Below are positions 30,427 through 43,000 of a stretch of DNA of 64,000 nt, piece by piece. Both the position numbers and the translations under genes were made by a program. Origin of the DNA: Bryopsis sp. KO-2023 (lineage: Eukaryota > Chlorophyta > Ulvophyceae > Bryopsidales > Bryopsidaceae). Every line of letters starts with the position of its first letter. Position 1 is the stretch's first letter. Where the stretch lies: the NCBI GenBank assembly GCA_030272585.1, contig BSYQ01000012.1, forward strand, positions 2,976,001 to 3,040,000. The letters run 5' to 3'. The notes under the pieces are model-generated. The model saw only the letters and a list, made by a program, of their open reading frames with translations, was not told where the DNA came from and made no database searches.

Positions 30427-33400
30427 ATGACGCAGACGTCCTTTTCGATTTTCGACTTGCGTCTGAACACGGCATCCGTCGTCAGCACGGGAAAAGTGTG
30501 GCTCTGCCGCAAGACAGCTCCGAATCGATGTTCGCATTTGGTTTCGGCTTCGGCCCAACGCTGGGCTGTCGCTGGCGAGAAAGCAGGCGTCGGGGTTCGA
30601 ACTGGGAACAGGAGAAACGACAGAATCTTGGCGAGATGCCAGGTCGGCGAAGAAGACGTCGGACGGGACATTAGCGGGGAGCGAAAAAGCGATGTAGACG
30701 AGGCCGATGTGTTGGCGGGAATACGGCTGATCATCGCGTTGCTGCCAGAATCTGTCCGACCGGCTTTGGAAAGTCGTCCAGACCTCGTGGAGGTACACGC
30801 GCATCCCACGACTTATGACTTACTTAGTTTTAAAAAAAGATATATGTGTGTGTGTGTGTGTGGGTGCCCCCTTTCAACGCTACATACCATGCCATAGAGA
30901 CTTCAATAATCAAAATTTCCTGGGCGAAACCGATCCAATGGCCGCATGTCAGTCATAGAATCCAACATGCCAAATCAGCTGAAAACTCCAGAACCTTATC
31001 TTTGAAAGGATGGATGTGTGGATTTTTTTTATTTTTTATTTTGGGAGGGGAAGGGGGGGGAAATGCAAATTGCCTGAGGGGACATGCTTGATTTTGCGCA
31101 GCTCGTGGAAGTGGTGATGGATCTAGGTCGAGCTCCTTTGGCCAGGTTTCCAGAAGCTGGAGATGTCCCACTTTCGGAGGAGCTGGTGACCACAGACGAT
31201 TTGGATTTTGCGATCGATGCGGTAATTGAGTTTCTGGATTTTTCATCTTCAAGAATTCTCAGAATCCAAACAAATCCAACATTTTTTTTTCTTTTTTTTT
31301 TTTAAAGCATATAGTCTGAACATTTTCATGAACCAGCATGCTAGTGAATGACAGAATTTGCAAATCCAATCAAAGCCACCAAATACATAAGGACCTCATC
31401 CCCTTACTCTGTTTTTTTGCCCCTGATTGTGCTTTTCAGGTCGGTGAATTTGGTGGTGATAACCGAGCCGGAATCGAGGGCACCTTGCACCGCATAAGTT
31501 GCATACGAAATCGTGACGGAAAGATCGTGGGTCTGACATGCAGAGTCGGTCGGGACGTCCAGAACAGTGCATCGCTGGCGAACGACCTGATACTCTCTGG
31601 GAAATCGATTCTATTTATGGGAAGGCCTGGGGTGGGAAAGACCACGGTGATTCGAGGCATATGTCAGACGCTGGCGGATGTCTGTCAGAAGAGGGTTGTT
31701 ATCGTGGACACTTCGAACGAAATCGGGGGGGATGGGGATGTTGCTCATCCAGGAATTGGAAGGGCCAGGAGAATGCAGGTGTGGTGTAGCAGGAAACCAT
31801 GGCTTGTGCAAGTTTTAATGTTATTTTTTATATCATTACTTTATTAATCGAATAAAAGATTTTTTTTTTTTTTTTTTTTTTTTGGGGGGGGGGGAGGGGT
31901 GAGGTCTCTTTCAGAAGAGAATAACTTTTTGTGGAAGCATTTCCCCGCCCCCTCAGGAATGACTTTCATACCAGAAAATATGGCATCGATTTTCAGCGTT
32001 CTTTTCTTCTGCTCCTTTTTGTCAAAAATTGCTCCAGTTTCAGATTGTCTTGTAAGAAAAGTAAATATATATACCTATGACAGAGAAAAAGAAGTTTACA
32101 TAAACTTGTGTGTGTTTTTTTTCATTGGGGGTTGGTAGGTTCCTCGTCCAGAAGAGCAACACCACGTAATGATTGAGGCTGTCGAAAACCACATGCCAGA
32201 AGTTATTGTAATTGATGAAATCGGGACAGAAATGGAATGCCAAGCAGCCAGAACGATATCCCAGAGAGGCGTTCAATTGGTAGCAACCGCCCACGGTACG
32301 GTACGGTATGATTCGGTACGGTATGGTACAGTACGGTACAGTAATCCGTTTTGGCCCCCTGTTTTTCTTGTTTCACTTTTTTCTTTCTTCCCCGTCTTAG
32401 TGCAACACGTCCGAAATCGTACGTGTCTCTACGATCGATTGCATAATGGGTACATATTCTCGTCGTCAAAGCGTCAGAGGTTATGGTCGTACGGCATCCG
32501 CATTCCATATATCCAGGCTGTAAAAACGTACATTTTGAAAAAAAGAAAATAGGACGATTGTCCGAAACGAATAGCCTGGTGAGGTCATGTTTCTTTGCAT
32601 TGGGAAGGAAAGCGTACGATGTCATAATAATGGTGGTCTTTTTCAGGATGCGAATTGGAAAACGTGATCAAGAACCCATCGCTCCAGGATTTGGTGGGGG
32701 GAATCACCAGCGTAACGTTGGGTGACGAAGAGGCCCGAAGGAGGCGAGTTCAGAAAACTATTCTGGAGAGAGCAGGCCCCCCTGCTTTCGACGTAGCAAT
32801 CGAAATGTTGGACAGAGACACATGGAGGATCCACCACGATTTGGCGGCCGCTGTGGATGCAGCGTTGGCTGGTGAGTCAGACGACGAGGTCGGTCCTAGG
32901 GCTGATTTGTGGTTTATGTCGAGTATTGGCGGGGTTCCTGTTTCTTAAGGGAGTGCATGGTGAGGTTTCGGAATCTGGAATCTGTTTACACTTGTGAGTA
33001 GGTCGGTATGGCTGAGTTTTCGGCCGAATTCTGCCTCCAGGAGCTGTGGAACATGGGGAAATTCGCTCTAAAGACAGCAATGGTGAAATCACCAGCAAGC
33101 AAACAGGCCGTCCAGCACCGCCTACCCTCCCCCTTCAGCCAGAAACCTCATCATCAGCAGTGCCCCTGTCCCCTTCCTTTTCTGGGCGCCCGAAATCGAC
33201 AGGGTCTAGTCTGTCAGCTGAAACCACCCCTTTGGAGAGCATGGGTAGTAATGTGAAGAGACTTTCCATTTCTGAGGATGAATCGTTGGGATGGGAGGCT
33301 GCTAGTAGTCCAAACTCGGCAGGGGTTGCGATGGGGGCGGCCGAGGGTGAGGAAGTGGCCAGGTACTGAATTTGTCAGACTGAAGATTCCTGTGTGGGTG

Positions 33401-35540
33401 CCTTTTTCCTGAATCAATGTTTAGAGTGGAGATCAAACGCTCTCATTGTTTTAGTGGTGGTTTCTTATTGTCTGCACATCGAGTTCATTCTGGCAGTGCC
33501 AAGTGAAAACCCACATCCACCCTGGGAATTCCAGTTTTTGTTGTTTTAAGAGTGTTTCTAGAGGGGGAAAAAAAACCCGAGAAGACGATTTTCCTAATAC
33601 ATCCACCTACCCTATCTAAAAGCATAAGTAAATGCAATTCAAATACTCTAAAAGAAGAAATTTTCGTTGGAAGAAAATTTCGTTGAATTAAATTCCAACC
33701 GAAATTTTCTTCTTTTAGAGTATCCAAATATATATATATATTCAACCCGAAAGGCATTCCGATCCATCGCAGCATCCTTCCTTGGTCCAATATGTAGTTT
33801 TGTTGATGCTTTTTTCCCCTGTGAATTTCTTTCCAGGCGGTGGTTCGACATGGGTGGCCAGAGGGAAGGCAAGCAAATTGTTTTGACGCTGTATCTTCTG
33901 GGTGTGGACGTCAAGCTGCTGTGGGAAGTGGTGGGGGCGATGGAGCTTCGAGAAAAAGTGGCCATCACCCCCTACCTGAAGGAAGCGGATGCAATTCTCG
34001 GAACAAAAACCAAATTGAAGCTCACTGGATGGGTGGGACCCGGTTCGTTGTCCTTTGTGCCATTTCTTGTGTCGATGTTTTTTTACTCTTTTTCGCAGTT
34101 TGTTTTTACTTTGCTGAAATGATTTCGTTGCGTTTTGATAGTTTTAGAGTGTTTTGGTGGAACCCACCCAATTTTATTTATTTATTTATTTATTTATTTG
34201 GAGATGCAGTCGCCAAGCAAATCTGGCTTTAACACAACTCGAAGACGTAAATAGGCAGCGGTGAATTTTTCAAAAATCAGGAAACTGCTCAAAATGATAA
34301 AATAGAAAATAATTATGCATAGATATATACATTCTTTTTATTGATAAAATAGTGAAACTGTTTTGTGTTGTGTTTTTTTATGGCGCCAAAACACAAACAG
34401 GTTAGGCAAGCATCCAGAGCATCTGGAATACCATTGTTCCCTATAAAGACTTCCAGTGCTTCACAATTGGTCAAAGGTCTCCAGAGCTTGCTGGGACTCT
34501 ATCCTTCCAGCTCAAATTTGGCCTCCAGTGCTGATAACGTGCCATCGGATCTAAAGCTGTCACCAGCCAATGATGGAGGAGCAAGTAAGCAGACAATAGA
34601 ACAAACCCAAAAGCAAAGCCCCCCCTTCCCCCCCCCCAAAAAAGAAAAAGAGAAAAAGCAGAAAAAAAACAAGACATGCACTAGGGAGATCATCAGGCTG
34701 TGTTAGAAATCGATTTTTTTGTGGTTTTTTTTTTTTTCGTGGTGTTATATTTTTATATCACTTGATGTTGGGAGAAGTAAAGCGAATGCTTGGCATCAAA
34801 ACGTGAGTGTGGGTTGAATTTCGATTGGGCGATGCTTTTTTTTTGTTCTGTTTGAATTCAGCACCGGCCACCCTGAGCAGCGACGAAGAAGAAGCATTGG
34901 CAGAAGTTCAAATCGCCATAGAGGAGATCGTGCTGCCGAGAGGCCAGCCAATAGAATTACTGCCCAGACTTCCAACTGTCATCAAAATGCAGGTATGGTC
35001 CAGTCACTCTTTTTTTTTGTCATGTCATTCTTTTTTCACACTTTTCCTGAAGCTTCGACGCTCTCTGAGTTGGACTTGGAAAAGGGGCAGGATCTATTCC
35101 TTTTGGCAGAAAAAAAAAACTGGCTTCGATATTTGTAATCAAATTCCTCTTTACTCATCATTTTTTTTCAAAAATGTGTTGTTTCTTTTTCAAGGCTGTG
35201 GGTTTTTAATCGAACTTAGTCATTGTGTTCTGTAAACACTGGCGACAAACACAGAATGTTTTTTCGCTTTTTGCTTTTTTTGGGGTTAAGACTGAGTACA
35301 GCTGTTGTTTTTGTTTTTTTTCTTCTAGCTGTTTCTCTTTTTGAAAACAGTGCTTTTGCCGTTTTATGTGGGTAAATGAACTAACTTGGTTTGGTTCGGT
35401 TCATGCAGATGGAAATTGTGAAGGGCTATGATCTGGATTGCGAAACGGTGGGCTCCGGAAACAGCATGCGACTTCGAATCCTACCGTCTGCATCGAATTC
35501 AACGAATGATGATTCACTCCGAGATGCAGCCTTCGCTTGA
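30427..35540 (+). CDS. SPD1/Ycf45-like P-loop ATPase with R3H-like C-terminus, probably plastid-targeted
   Basis: Relative of cyanobacterial and plastid Ycf45, plant SEEDLING PLASTID DEVELOPMENT 1 and bacterial SpoIIIAA ATPases. Ten exons chain in phase: 30427-30792, 31102-31221, 31440-31778, 32139-32295, 32647-32871, 33041-33362, 33837-34032, 34401-34584, 34862-34992 and 35409-35540 (TGA); 723 aa. A Ser/Ala/Arg-rich start suggests a transit peptide. Then [54 protein letters not shown], Walker [37 protein letters not shown], Walker [35 protein letters not shown], a Ser-rich linker, [37 protein letters not shown], and the R3H-type [20 protein letters not shown] with MRLRILPSA. Motifs are intact. 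Its role in plastid development is known in plants and inferred here. Confidence 0.93.
31861..31893. repeat. T-run followed by G-run in SPD1 intron
   Basis: More than 20 T followed by about ten G, one of many such compound homopolymers in introns of this window. Confidence 0.9.
32295..32344 (+). repeat. GGTAC-type minisatellite starting at a splice donor
   Basis: Degenerate GGTACGGTA units repeat for about 50 bp beginning exactly at the donor of SPD1 exon 32139-32295, giving several GGTA donor-like sites in a row. Confidence 0.7.
33643..33723. repeat. Inverted repeat (about 28 bp arms) in SPD1 intron
   Basis: ATACTCTAAAAGAAGAAA at 33643 is mirrored by TTTCTTCTTTTAGAGTAT ending at 33723, with arms meeting around a 24 nt loop. 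It could fold in the pre-mRNA or be a tiny palindromic element. Confidence 0.75.
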
Positions 35541-37022
35541 AATCCCCATCCTTTCGAAAACCTCGAAAACTCCCCCCCCAAAAAAAATATATATATTGTT
35601 CCTATTATTAACCAAAAAAAAAGAACAAAAAAATTGATTGGTTGTATTCTTTATTAACACTGGGCAGGTTACTTTGGAAAAGAAAAAAACGAAGAAAATA
35701 CACAATTGAATGTCTGAAATCTTTCAATGTGGTATTATTCGCAGCGGTGTCTTTGTGTTTGGAAATCGTGAGGGAAAAAAAAAAGAAAAGAAAAAGAAAT
35801 GTGAGGCTAGCGAAAGTGAAGGGCTTTTTGTAATATATATTCAGGGATGGGTGACCTATGCTGTTGGCTTCTTTTTTTGCTTTTTTTGCGCTTTTTTTGC
35901 TTTCAAATTTTTATGTATGTGTAATGTGCTTCTTGATGTGTGGGCGGGTGGGTGGGGGTGAATGAAATATTTGGAGGGGTCTTCCGAAATTACCGAGAAG
36001 AAGAAAAAAAGAAAACATGAAGCAAAAACAGATAAAAAGAGAATGTAAATGGAGCCTTGAGAAAAGGTGATAAGGACAGGGGTCGTGTGTTTTGAAGAAA
36101 TGCACACAGTTGAAAATGCTTTTTAACTAAAATGTTGATTCTGTATGTCTGACTTGTTTTCCCCCAGAGTCGAGCGAGAGGGGGGGGGGCTTGTGTTTCT
36201 AGCTATTGTTCCATCCTGGTTGGTGCTGTGGGGTTTAGGGTTGAGAAGACTTATGCTTATTGTTCATGTTTATTTTGCCCACTGGGAAAAGAGTGAGGAT
36301 AATATCAATCAATGAATATATCAATATCAACAGTACCCGACTGGCCCACCACACAACACAGGCTCTGGTGAAGAAGCCAACCGCCACTGGAACACAACCA
36401 GTCTACTTTTTCTTTCGCCATCTTCAGTTTTGAGTTGTCAACCAACTCATTTTTCACGGCATCATTAGTATTGAATAACTTGCATGGAAATGGATGTAAC
36501 CAAAATGGCGCCCACCGCTGCAGTGTGCCGTTTTATCTCCTGCCCAAAAGAAACAGCCAACCCCCTCCATCCATCAGCGAAACACACCCGATATGTTTCT
36601 GTGAAGTGTATACCCGAAGCCAATCCAGGTCAACTTCTCACGAACTGTCTGTCTGTGCGCTATCTATCCCAGTCGCCACCAAGCTGGGGATTGACGGCTC
36701 AGCCCCCTGGGTTGGTGCGATGGAAGGTCGTTTCTCGACCCAATTCGGAGGTCGAGAAGCGCCAGGAGAAGCGTTTCTGACAGCCCACCCCATGCAACCA
36801 CCCCCGCTCATCACTCACCCGAACCGCCAGACGTCAACGAGACGAGACGTTCGAGGGAGGGGGAGGGGGACATTGTAGTATCTACAATGTTGCTCACTGG
36901 TACATGTACCCAGCGAGCTCGCAATTCAGAGCGTACTGGTTCGTCGTTTTACCACTTCTCGTCTACGCCAATTCTCTTCCCTACCAACACGCTTCTAGCG
37001 AAAACGTGAAAAGCGACAAAAC
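35541..37022. other. Spacer upstream of the tail-anchored protein gene
   Basis: The left part is A/T- and homopolymer-rich 3' flank; the right part (36430-37022) is GC-richer with GAGACGAGACG and GGGAGGGGGAGGGGG stretches, probably promoter/5' UTR. A 147-codon frame at 36435 has no family features and is not called. Confidence 0.45.
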
Positions 37023-38380
37023 ATGCCTTTCCGTGCCCTGATCAGAGCCGCCGAGCGTGATGCCACCGTGAAAGTGGGCCTCGACGGTCGAGGGCTTTAC
37101 GTTCTCAACGACCAGGATGCGTTGGGCGAAGCCGCGGGCGATCAAGCCTGGGATCACTTCGAAAACGCTTACGACCGTGGCGCTGATCCCACCCGAGGGC
37201 CAAGCGACTGGGACGAGCAAGACGATATTACCTATCAAGACATGGACGTCGACACGTTGTTGCTGGGTGTCCTCGACGAAGTCGTGGTACGTAGATCCCA
37301 TCCCAGCTCGCACTTATGACAAAAAGGAAGGAAAAAGCCTGAGTGCTGGGGGTTCACGAAACGTCTGTGGGGATTGCGCTTGTGTTCGTAGCCCGACTCT
37401 CGGTTACCTCTCGACCACGTGGCTGAAACGGAGCTGGCTGTTTTCCACCTTTGGTTTCTCGTTGTGCTTGGTTTCTCGTTGTGCAATTAGACAGAGCTTG
37501 ATCAGTGCTTGTGTTTTTCTCACTTCAGTGTGTTGTTTACTCGACTTTGTCGTAACCGATGCTCAGAACCCTCCCGAAAACCTACAGTTCCCTTCCGTTA
37601 TGTACGTAACGGAAATAGGCGCTGAGATGTGTTGCTGTGTTCTTTTGCTGATAGGGGCTACTGCCCAACAGGAGGCGAGCACTGGACTTGGGCCGCGGAG
37701 ACGGTTACGATCAAAATATGGTGAGCGAAGGGGTGCTGGCTGTGGATAATCGATTGCTTTTGTTTTTCTTTTCAATCGAATTTCCTAATTTCAGTAGGAA
37801 AAACACAAATTCAGTTCGATCTTAGTCTTTCTTGGCTGCTGTTGTGTTTTATTTGGGTGGAGGAAAATAAGCCCAATATGTGTGAGAGTCTTGCCAGTGA
37901 TGCCTTTCTGTCCTAAAACACAAATTCAGTTCGATCTTAGTCTTTCTTGGCTGCTGTTGTGTTTTATTTGGGTGGAGGAAAATAAGCCCAATATGTGTGA
38001 GAGTCTTGCCAGTGATGCCTTTCTGTCCTAATGGTTTTTCTTTCTTTATGTGTTTTTTTTCTTCCCTTGTTTTTTTCTCTGCTATTTTCATACTGGTCGT
38101 GCAGAATATGCCCCAAGTAGTCGAAATGTTTGAATATGAGGTGGAATTGGGATCTGTTGCTGTCGATATGCAAATAAAAATAGTTATAATAAAAATCTGC
38201 TGTGTTTGATTTCAGGGAGCCCAAGGGCCTTCCAGAGAACATGACAATGTGGCCGATCCTGACCAAGAGGAGCAAGTCGAAGGTCGACAAGCTCAAAACG
38301 GAGGGGCCAGATTTGCCTGGAGGCAATTGGGAATGATTGGGGCGACAGCCGTCGGTCTCGTAGCTTCCGTTTTTCTGTGA
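37023..38380 (+). CDS. Small acidic protein with C-terminal membrane anchor, unknown function
   Basis: Four exons in phase: 37023-37286, 37655-37720, 38105-38140 and 38216-38380 (TGA); 176 aa. The N-terminal half is hydrophilic and acidic (DPTRGPSDWDEQDDITYQDM); the last residues LGMIGATAVGLVASVFL form one hydrophobic segment ending at the stop, the layout of a tail-anchored protein facing the cytosol. The donor at 38140 (GTGGAA) is weak, so the 12-codon exon is less sure. No family recognised. Confidence 0.6.
37801..38030. repeat. 115 bp perfect tandem duplication in an intron
   Basis: 37801-37915 is repeated as 37916-38030 with no visible difference, inside the intron between exons 37655-37720 and 38105-38140. 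Recent duplication. Confidence 0.9.
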
Positions 38381-40035
38381 TTTTATTTTTGCAAGCAAGA
38401 AAAAAAGAGAGGATCTATGTGTCAGACGTGTAGGGAACAGTAAGAGAGAGAGAGAGATAATTCTGCCGATTCTTACGGTCAATTGAAATACATTGACCTG
38501 CAGGAAGAGATTTTTATGTTTTGTTGAATTTGATTTGATATGGAAGAGTTGTATTGGCGGACAAATCAACATTGGGGATTCAAAGGGGAAAAAAAACAAC
38601 TGAAAAAGAAAGAAGAAAACCAAGCCGGAACACAAAAATATTTGATATTGAGATCATTTTTTTCCAAAAAAAAAAAATTAAAAGCAAAAAAAAAGTGCAA
38701 GAACCTTTACACAGAAGGTGAAAAAAAAAGGGTGAAAAAATTTTATGTACTATGAAGTGGGGGGGGCGGACGATGATCTGTATTTTTTCTATAAACGGCT
38801 CCCGTTGGATTTTTTTTTTTTTGGATTCTTTGTTTCTTTGAGAGTTGAAGCTGTTGGCTTCTGTGTATTGGACCATTTCCCCATGACAGGGGATCTGTTG
38901 GGTGGGGGGGTTGGGCTGAGGGAGGGGGTGTTTTTTGGAAGAGAAAAGCATGTAAAGAGAGTTCTGACTCTGTCTCTCTCAACCCTTCTTAACGGGGGGA
39001 AAAAAAAAGAGAGAGAGAGAGAAGGGGAAATTTGAAATAATATTTCTGGGTGGAAAAGAAAGAGAAAAATGCGTATACATGTCCCACTAGGGTCGAGCAG
39101 ACTTCAGCTCCCCAACGTACATCCGCATATTAAAAGAAATACCAAAAAAATGGGGGGATTTTTTTTTACGCACCCAAGATATATCTTTATAAAGGGGGGA
39201 TTTTTCTTACGACCACAAGAAATACATCTTTTTTTTCTTTTTTCAAGATAAAACGTTTTTTCTTTCTGAATCGAATTTGGTATGTGACAAGGATTACTAG
39301 AGTTGAATTAACGGGAAAAATCCTGATACAACCATTTTTTTTTCTACTTCTTTTTTACTTTTTGTTTTTTAATTTATTGTTCAAAGCTTGAGAAAATCTC
39401 GTTATCAAAGAGTGAGCTATCAAGAAGGGGAATAACCGACCTAGTTATAAATTGTAATATTTTCCGGCACCTCTGCCACATCCCCTGTTCAACCCTACTC
39501 ATGTACGGGCCAGGGGTTGGATCCTCGTCCAGCTAAATCAAGTGGAGGCAGAATAATCCATGCTTGGGGGGGGGGGGATTTTTTTTTAAAAAGAAAGAAA
39601 GAAGAAGAAGAGTAAAAGGGGGAGAAACTGCTCCGTGTTCATATTTCAATTGAATAGGGGAGGGGCATGCATGACAAAAGGTGGTAGATTTAGATCAGAG
39701 TGCATCCCTGCCATAGGCTTGTGGAAGGAAAGAGGGAAGTGGCTGTCCGACAATCCTATCGGGTGCTAGAGGAGGTGAGGAAAAAAAAAGTTAAGAAAGT
39801 GTGTGCCAAAGCGGGGAAATCCTCGGGAAAACCCTCCTGTGTGAAGTTGTAGTCCTTGACCAAAGATATTTGGGGGGAGGAGCGGCAAACCACTATGATT
39901 TTTAGGTGTTTTAGTGGTGGAGGGAGCCGTTTCAACTGTGTAGTTCGCAGGCACTTTATACGCCCTATTTCGGGAGAGTTAGTTCAGGGATGGTGATTAC
40001 TAATCCAGACTTTGCGAGATTGGAGGGTTTTTTTA
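38381..40035. other. Spacer with simple repeats
   Basis: Homopolymers, a (GA)n block near 39009-39022, a G11-A-T9 tract near 39567, and GC-moderate unique DNA without a supportable reading frame. Confidence 0.5.
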
Positions 40036-43000
40036 TCAGTCATGTTCAGTGGAGCTATTATTATTAAAAAAGAGCTGTGGCCTGCATCCTTGGATGTAAC
40101 TTTTGAAAGGGGTTCCAAGTCCATGTAACAGCTTTTCTGTTTCAGACTGTGGATGGTTATTAGTCGAACTGTGATATCTGATTTCCTGAATACTGTGGAA
40201 AGGTAAAATATATTTGTTCGACAAATACTGCCATTTTCTGAAAGTATCTACTGCATGATGCAAGCAGCCCATGAAAAAGGAAGAACTTCAAATTCTGCCA
40301 CATCCCGGGATTGTTCATTTCCATCAATTTTGGAAAAAGAATGTTTGCTTACTTTCAGATCTGAAAACTGCAGTGTTAAATACACATTCTTACAGTACCA
40401 AGTAAAGATCATGACACCTCTTCCAATCAAAGTCTCTTCAAATACAACAAGCCAGAGTCCTACGTGGACGAACTGCACAGCAACTACCCAACTGAATTAC
40501 TCATTTCCACTTATTTTGTTTCTGCTTGTGAAAATAGATTCCTGGGATTCTTCTCGTGAATTTTTTTCCTGTATTTTGTCGAACAATCAGCCCTTTTGGC
40601 ACAGAGTTCTGGCAGACAGAGGGAGCGGACAGCACAGGATCGATCCATCAGTGAAACTGCCAGAGAAACTGAAATATCAAGGGTGAAAGCTGTCAAGCTC
40701 TCTTTTGCTGTGGGTTATAATTTATAAATAATTGATCAAGGGTCTGGATTGCATGTAACAAAAGGATCATCAGTTTCCACATCGACGGCTGATGAACCAG
40801 ACATTGAGGGTTCGTATTTATTCGGATATCTTTTGACAGCATTACAAAATCCACGGCCATAACTTCATACAACACTCCACCAAAAAAAAAACACACACAC
40901 ATCCTTTCTCTTTTTCTTTTCCCAACCCCAGCAATTATTTTTCTTTTTTTTTATAAAGTACACTCTTCCTCAAACTCCGACTTCTTTTAAATCCCAACTA
41001 AGAAGCCAAACCTTTCTGTTGAACAGTTGTTTTTTTCCACGTAGTTTTACCCGTTATGTTATCTTTACACAGTTGGTCAGTAAATCGAAAGAAAAAAAAA
41101 AAGAAATGTGCATTGAAACCCATGGATCCGTAGTTAAAAATTGCCGTTTTCTCCTTAAATATCCCAAAGCAAAAAGTAGTTCATTGGACGAACCTTTTTT
41201 CATCGTTTTCCAAATATTCTAAATATTTCAATTTTTTTTTCCAAAGTTCTTTTTTCTTTTCTTTTCTCTTCCTTTGTGTCTCTCTTTTTTTTCTTTTTTA
41301 CCATCCCATGCATGATTATAGCTTTTTTTTTCCCTCTTGATTTTAAGAATTTTCCAATTAAAAAGAGAAAAAATATCAAGAAAAAAGGAAGAAAAAAAAA
41401 CAAAAAAACACGGACAAACAAGAAAAAAAAGGAATATGATATGCACATGTGCAAACGAAAAAAAAAAAAACTGAATAAAAAAGTTGGAAGGTTTAAAAAA
41501 AAAAATCATTTTTTTTCTCATTGACGAAAATCTACTTATTTGAAATTTTTAGTCTCCTTTTTTTGTGGATGTTTTTACACCTAGCATTTAAAAAGAAAAA
41601 AAAAAAGGAGGAAAATTTTTTCCTCCTTTTTTTTCTACTGGTGCACATCCCCTTATCCTAACGACATAATTTCTTTCTGTAAATGTTGCGACTGAGATAT
41701 ATCATTTCAATGTCCATGAACATATTCACTCACTAAAAAACAAGAAAAAAAAAGTTAAAAAAAAAAAGTCTGTGTCAAGTTCACGACACGATTTCCCCTT
41801 CCAGGAGCATTGCAAGAAAAAAAAAAATTGCTAGGAAATATCCTATTGTGCCAGAAATACAATCTAAAAAGTGCATATATTATATATATGTGTTTGTTTT
41901 TTTAGCGTTTTCAGGTGCTATGCTTTCCAAGATGCCACCTAAGTCAAAAACAGTCGCTGGATTTTCACTCAAAAACGGTTCTTTTTTTTCTCTCTTTTTT
42001 TTTCTTTACCTCCATCCTTATTCCCTAGCTTGCCCTCAGTCTTTCAATTCATGATGAAATCTTGCCGCTTCAAAGAACAGTTTCTATGTACAACAGAGGA
42101 ACATAACTAACTCTCCATGCTTGTTCAAGGCTTCTTTTTTTTTTTTCTTTTTTTTCAGGTTTTTTCCTTTTTCTTTTCGTTTTCCTATCGATTCTTTTCA
42201 CAGCCATCTCTACATTGGAGAACACCAAAACTGGCAATGAAGGTGGATTTTTCGTGAATGCCCAATACATCCCGCTATGATTTTTTTTCTTTCATATGCA
42301 TGTCGACACTTGTGTTCCCTAGTCAGACAAATCGCAAATCCCAAATCCCAAAATCCCAAATCCTCAAATCCCGAAATCCCCTTTTTTTTGTCCCTTTTCC
42401 CCCTTTTTCCCTTTCCCTTGCCCCTCCCCTTTTTCCCTTCCCCTTTTTTCCCTCCCTTTCCCCTTTTTCCCTTTCCCCTTTTTTCCCTCCCTTTCCCCTT
42501 TTTCCATTTCCCCTTTTGACCCTTTTGCTTTCCCCCTTAAGATGTTCTTGCGATGCATAACACAGCGAAACAGGGTGCCCCTGTCATGCCTTTCGGTAGA
42601 CTCGTCTGCAATCCAAAACAATAAATTTATCAACTCCTTTTTTCCCAATTCGTGTGAAGACAGCATCAAGAAACATGAAAAAAAAATAAAAAATTCTTAT
42701 CTTCCCCCCCCCCCACTGCGCAAATGATATCTTAGCAATTCTTTTTCAATGAGTAACTCTTATTCAATCTTAGATATCGGATCCGGAAAAGAAAAAAAAG
42801 CCCATCGAAGCGATGCATTCATGGACAATGTTTTAGCAGCTTGCTTTAGAGCAGGGGTTAAATCTAGGAATTCAAAAAAAAAAAAAAAGGTGAACAAAAA
42901 TACAAGCATTTTTCAGCCTTTTTCCACACCTGATACAGTACGATGCCTGCCCATCCTTTGTGATGCAAGTTTGCCAAGATAGGGTATTGCCATTGTCCGA

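Noticed and set aside
30427..32948. Shorter SPD1-like model stopping at 32948
   Set aside because: Reads through a canonical GTGAGT donor; using it joins four further exons that encode the conserved C-terminal and R3H-like parts of the family.
36435..36878. 147-codon plus-strand frame
   Set aside because: GC-rich promoter-like DNA with several overlapping frames open at once, no family match and no good splice context.
40255..40686. 143-codon plus-strand frame
   Set aside because: Lies antisense to a minus-strand exon that joins in phase to its neighbours and ends at a matching terminal exon.
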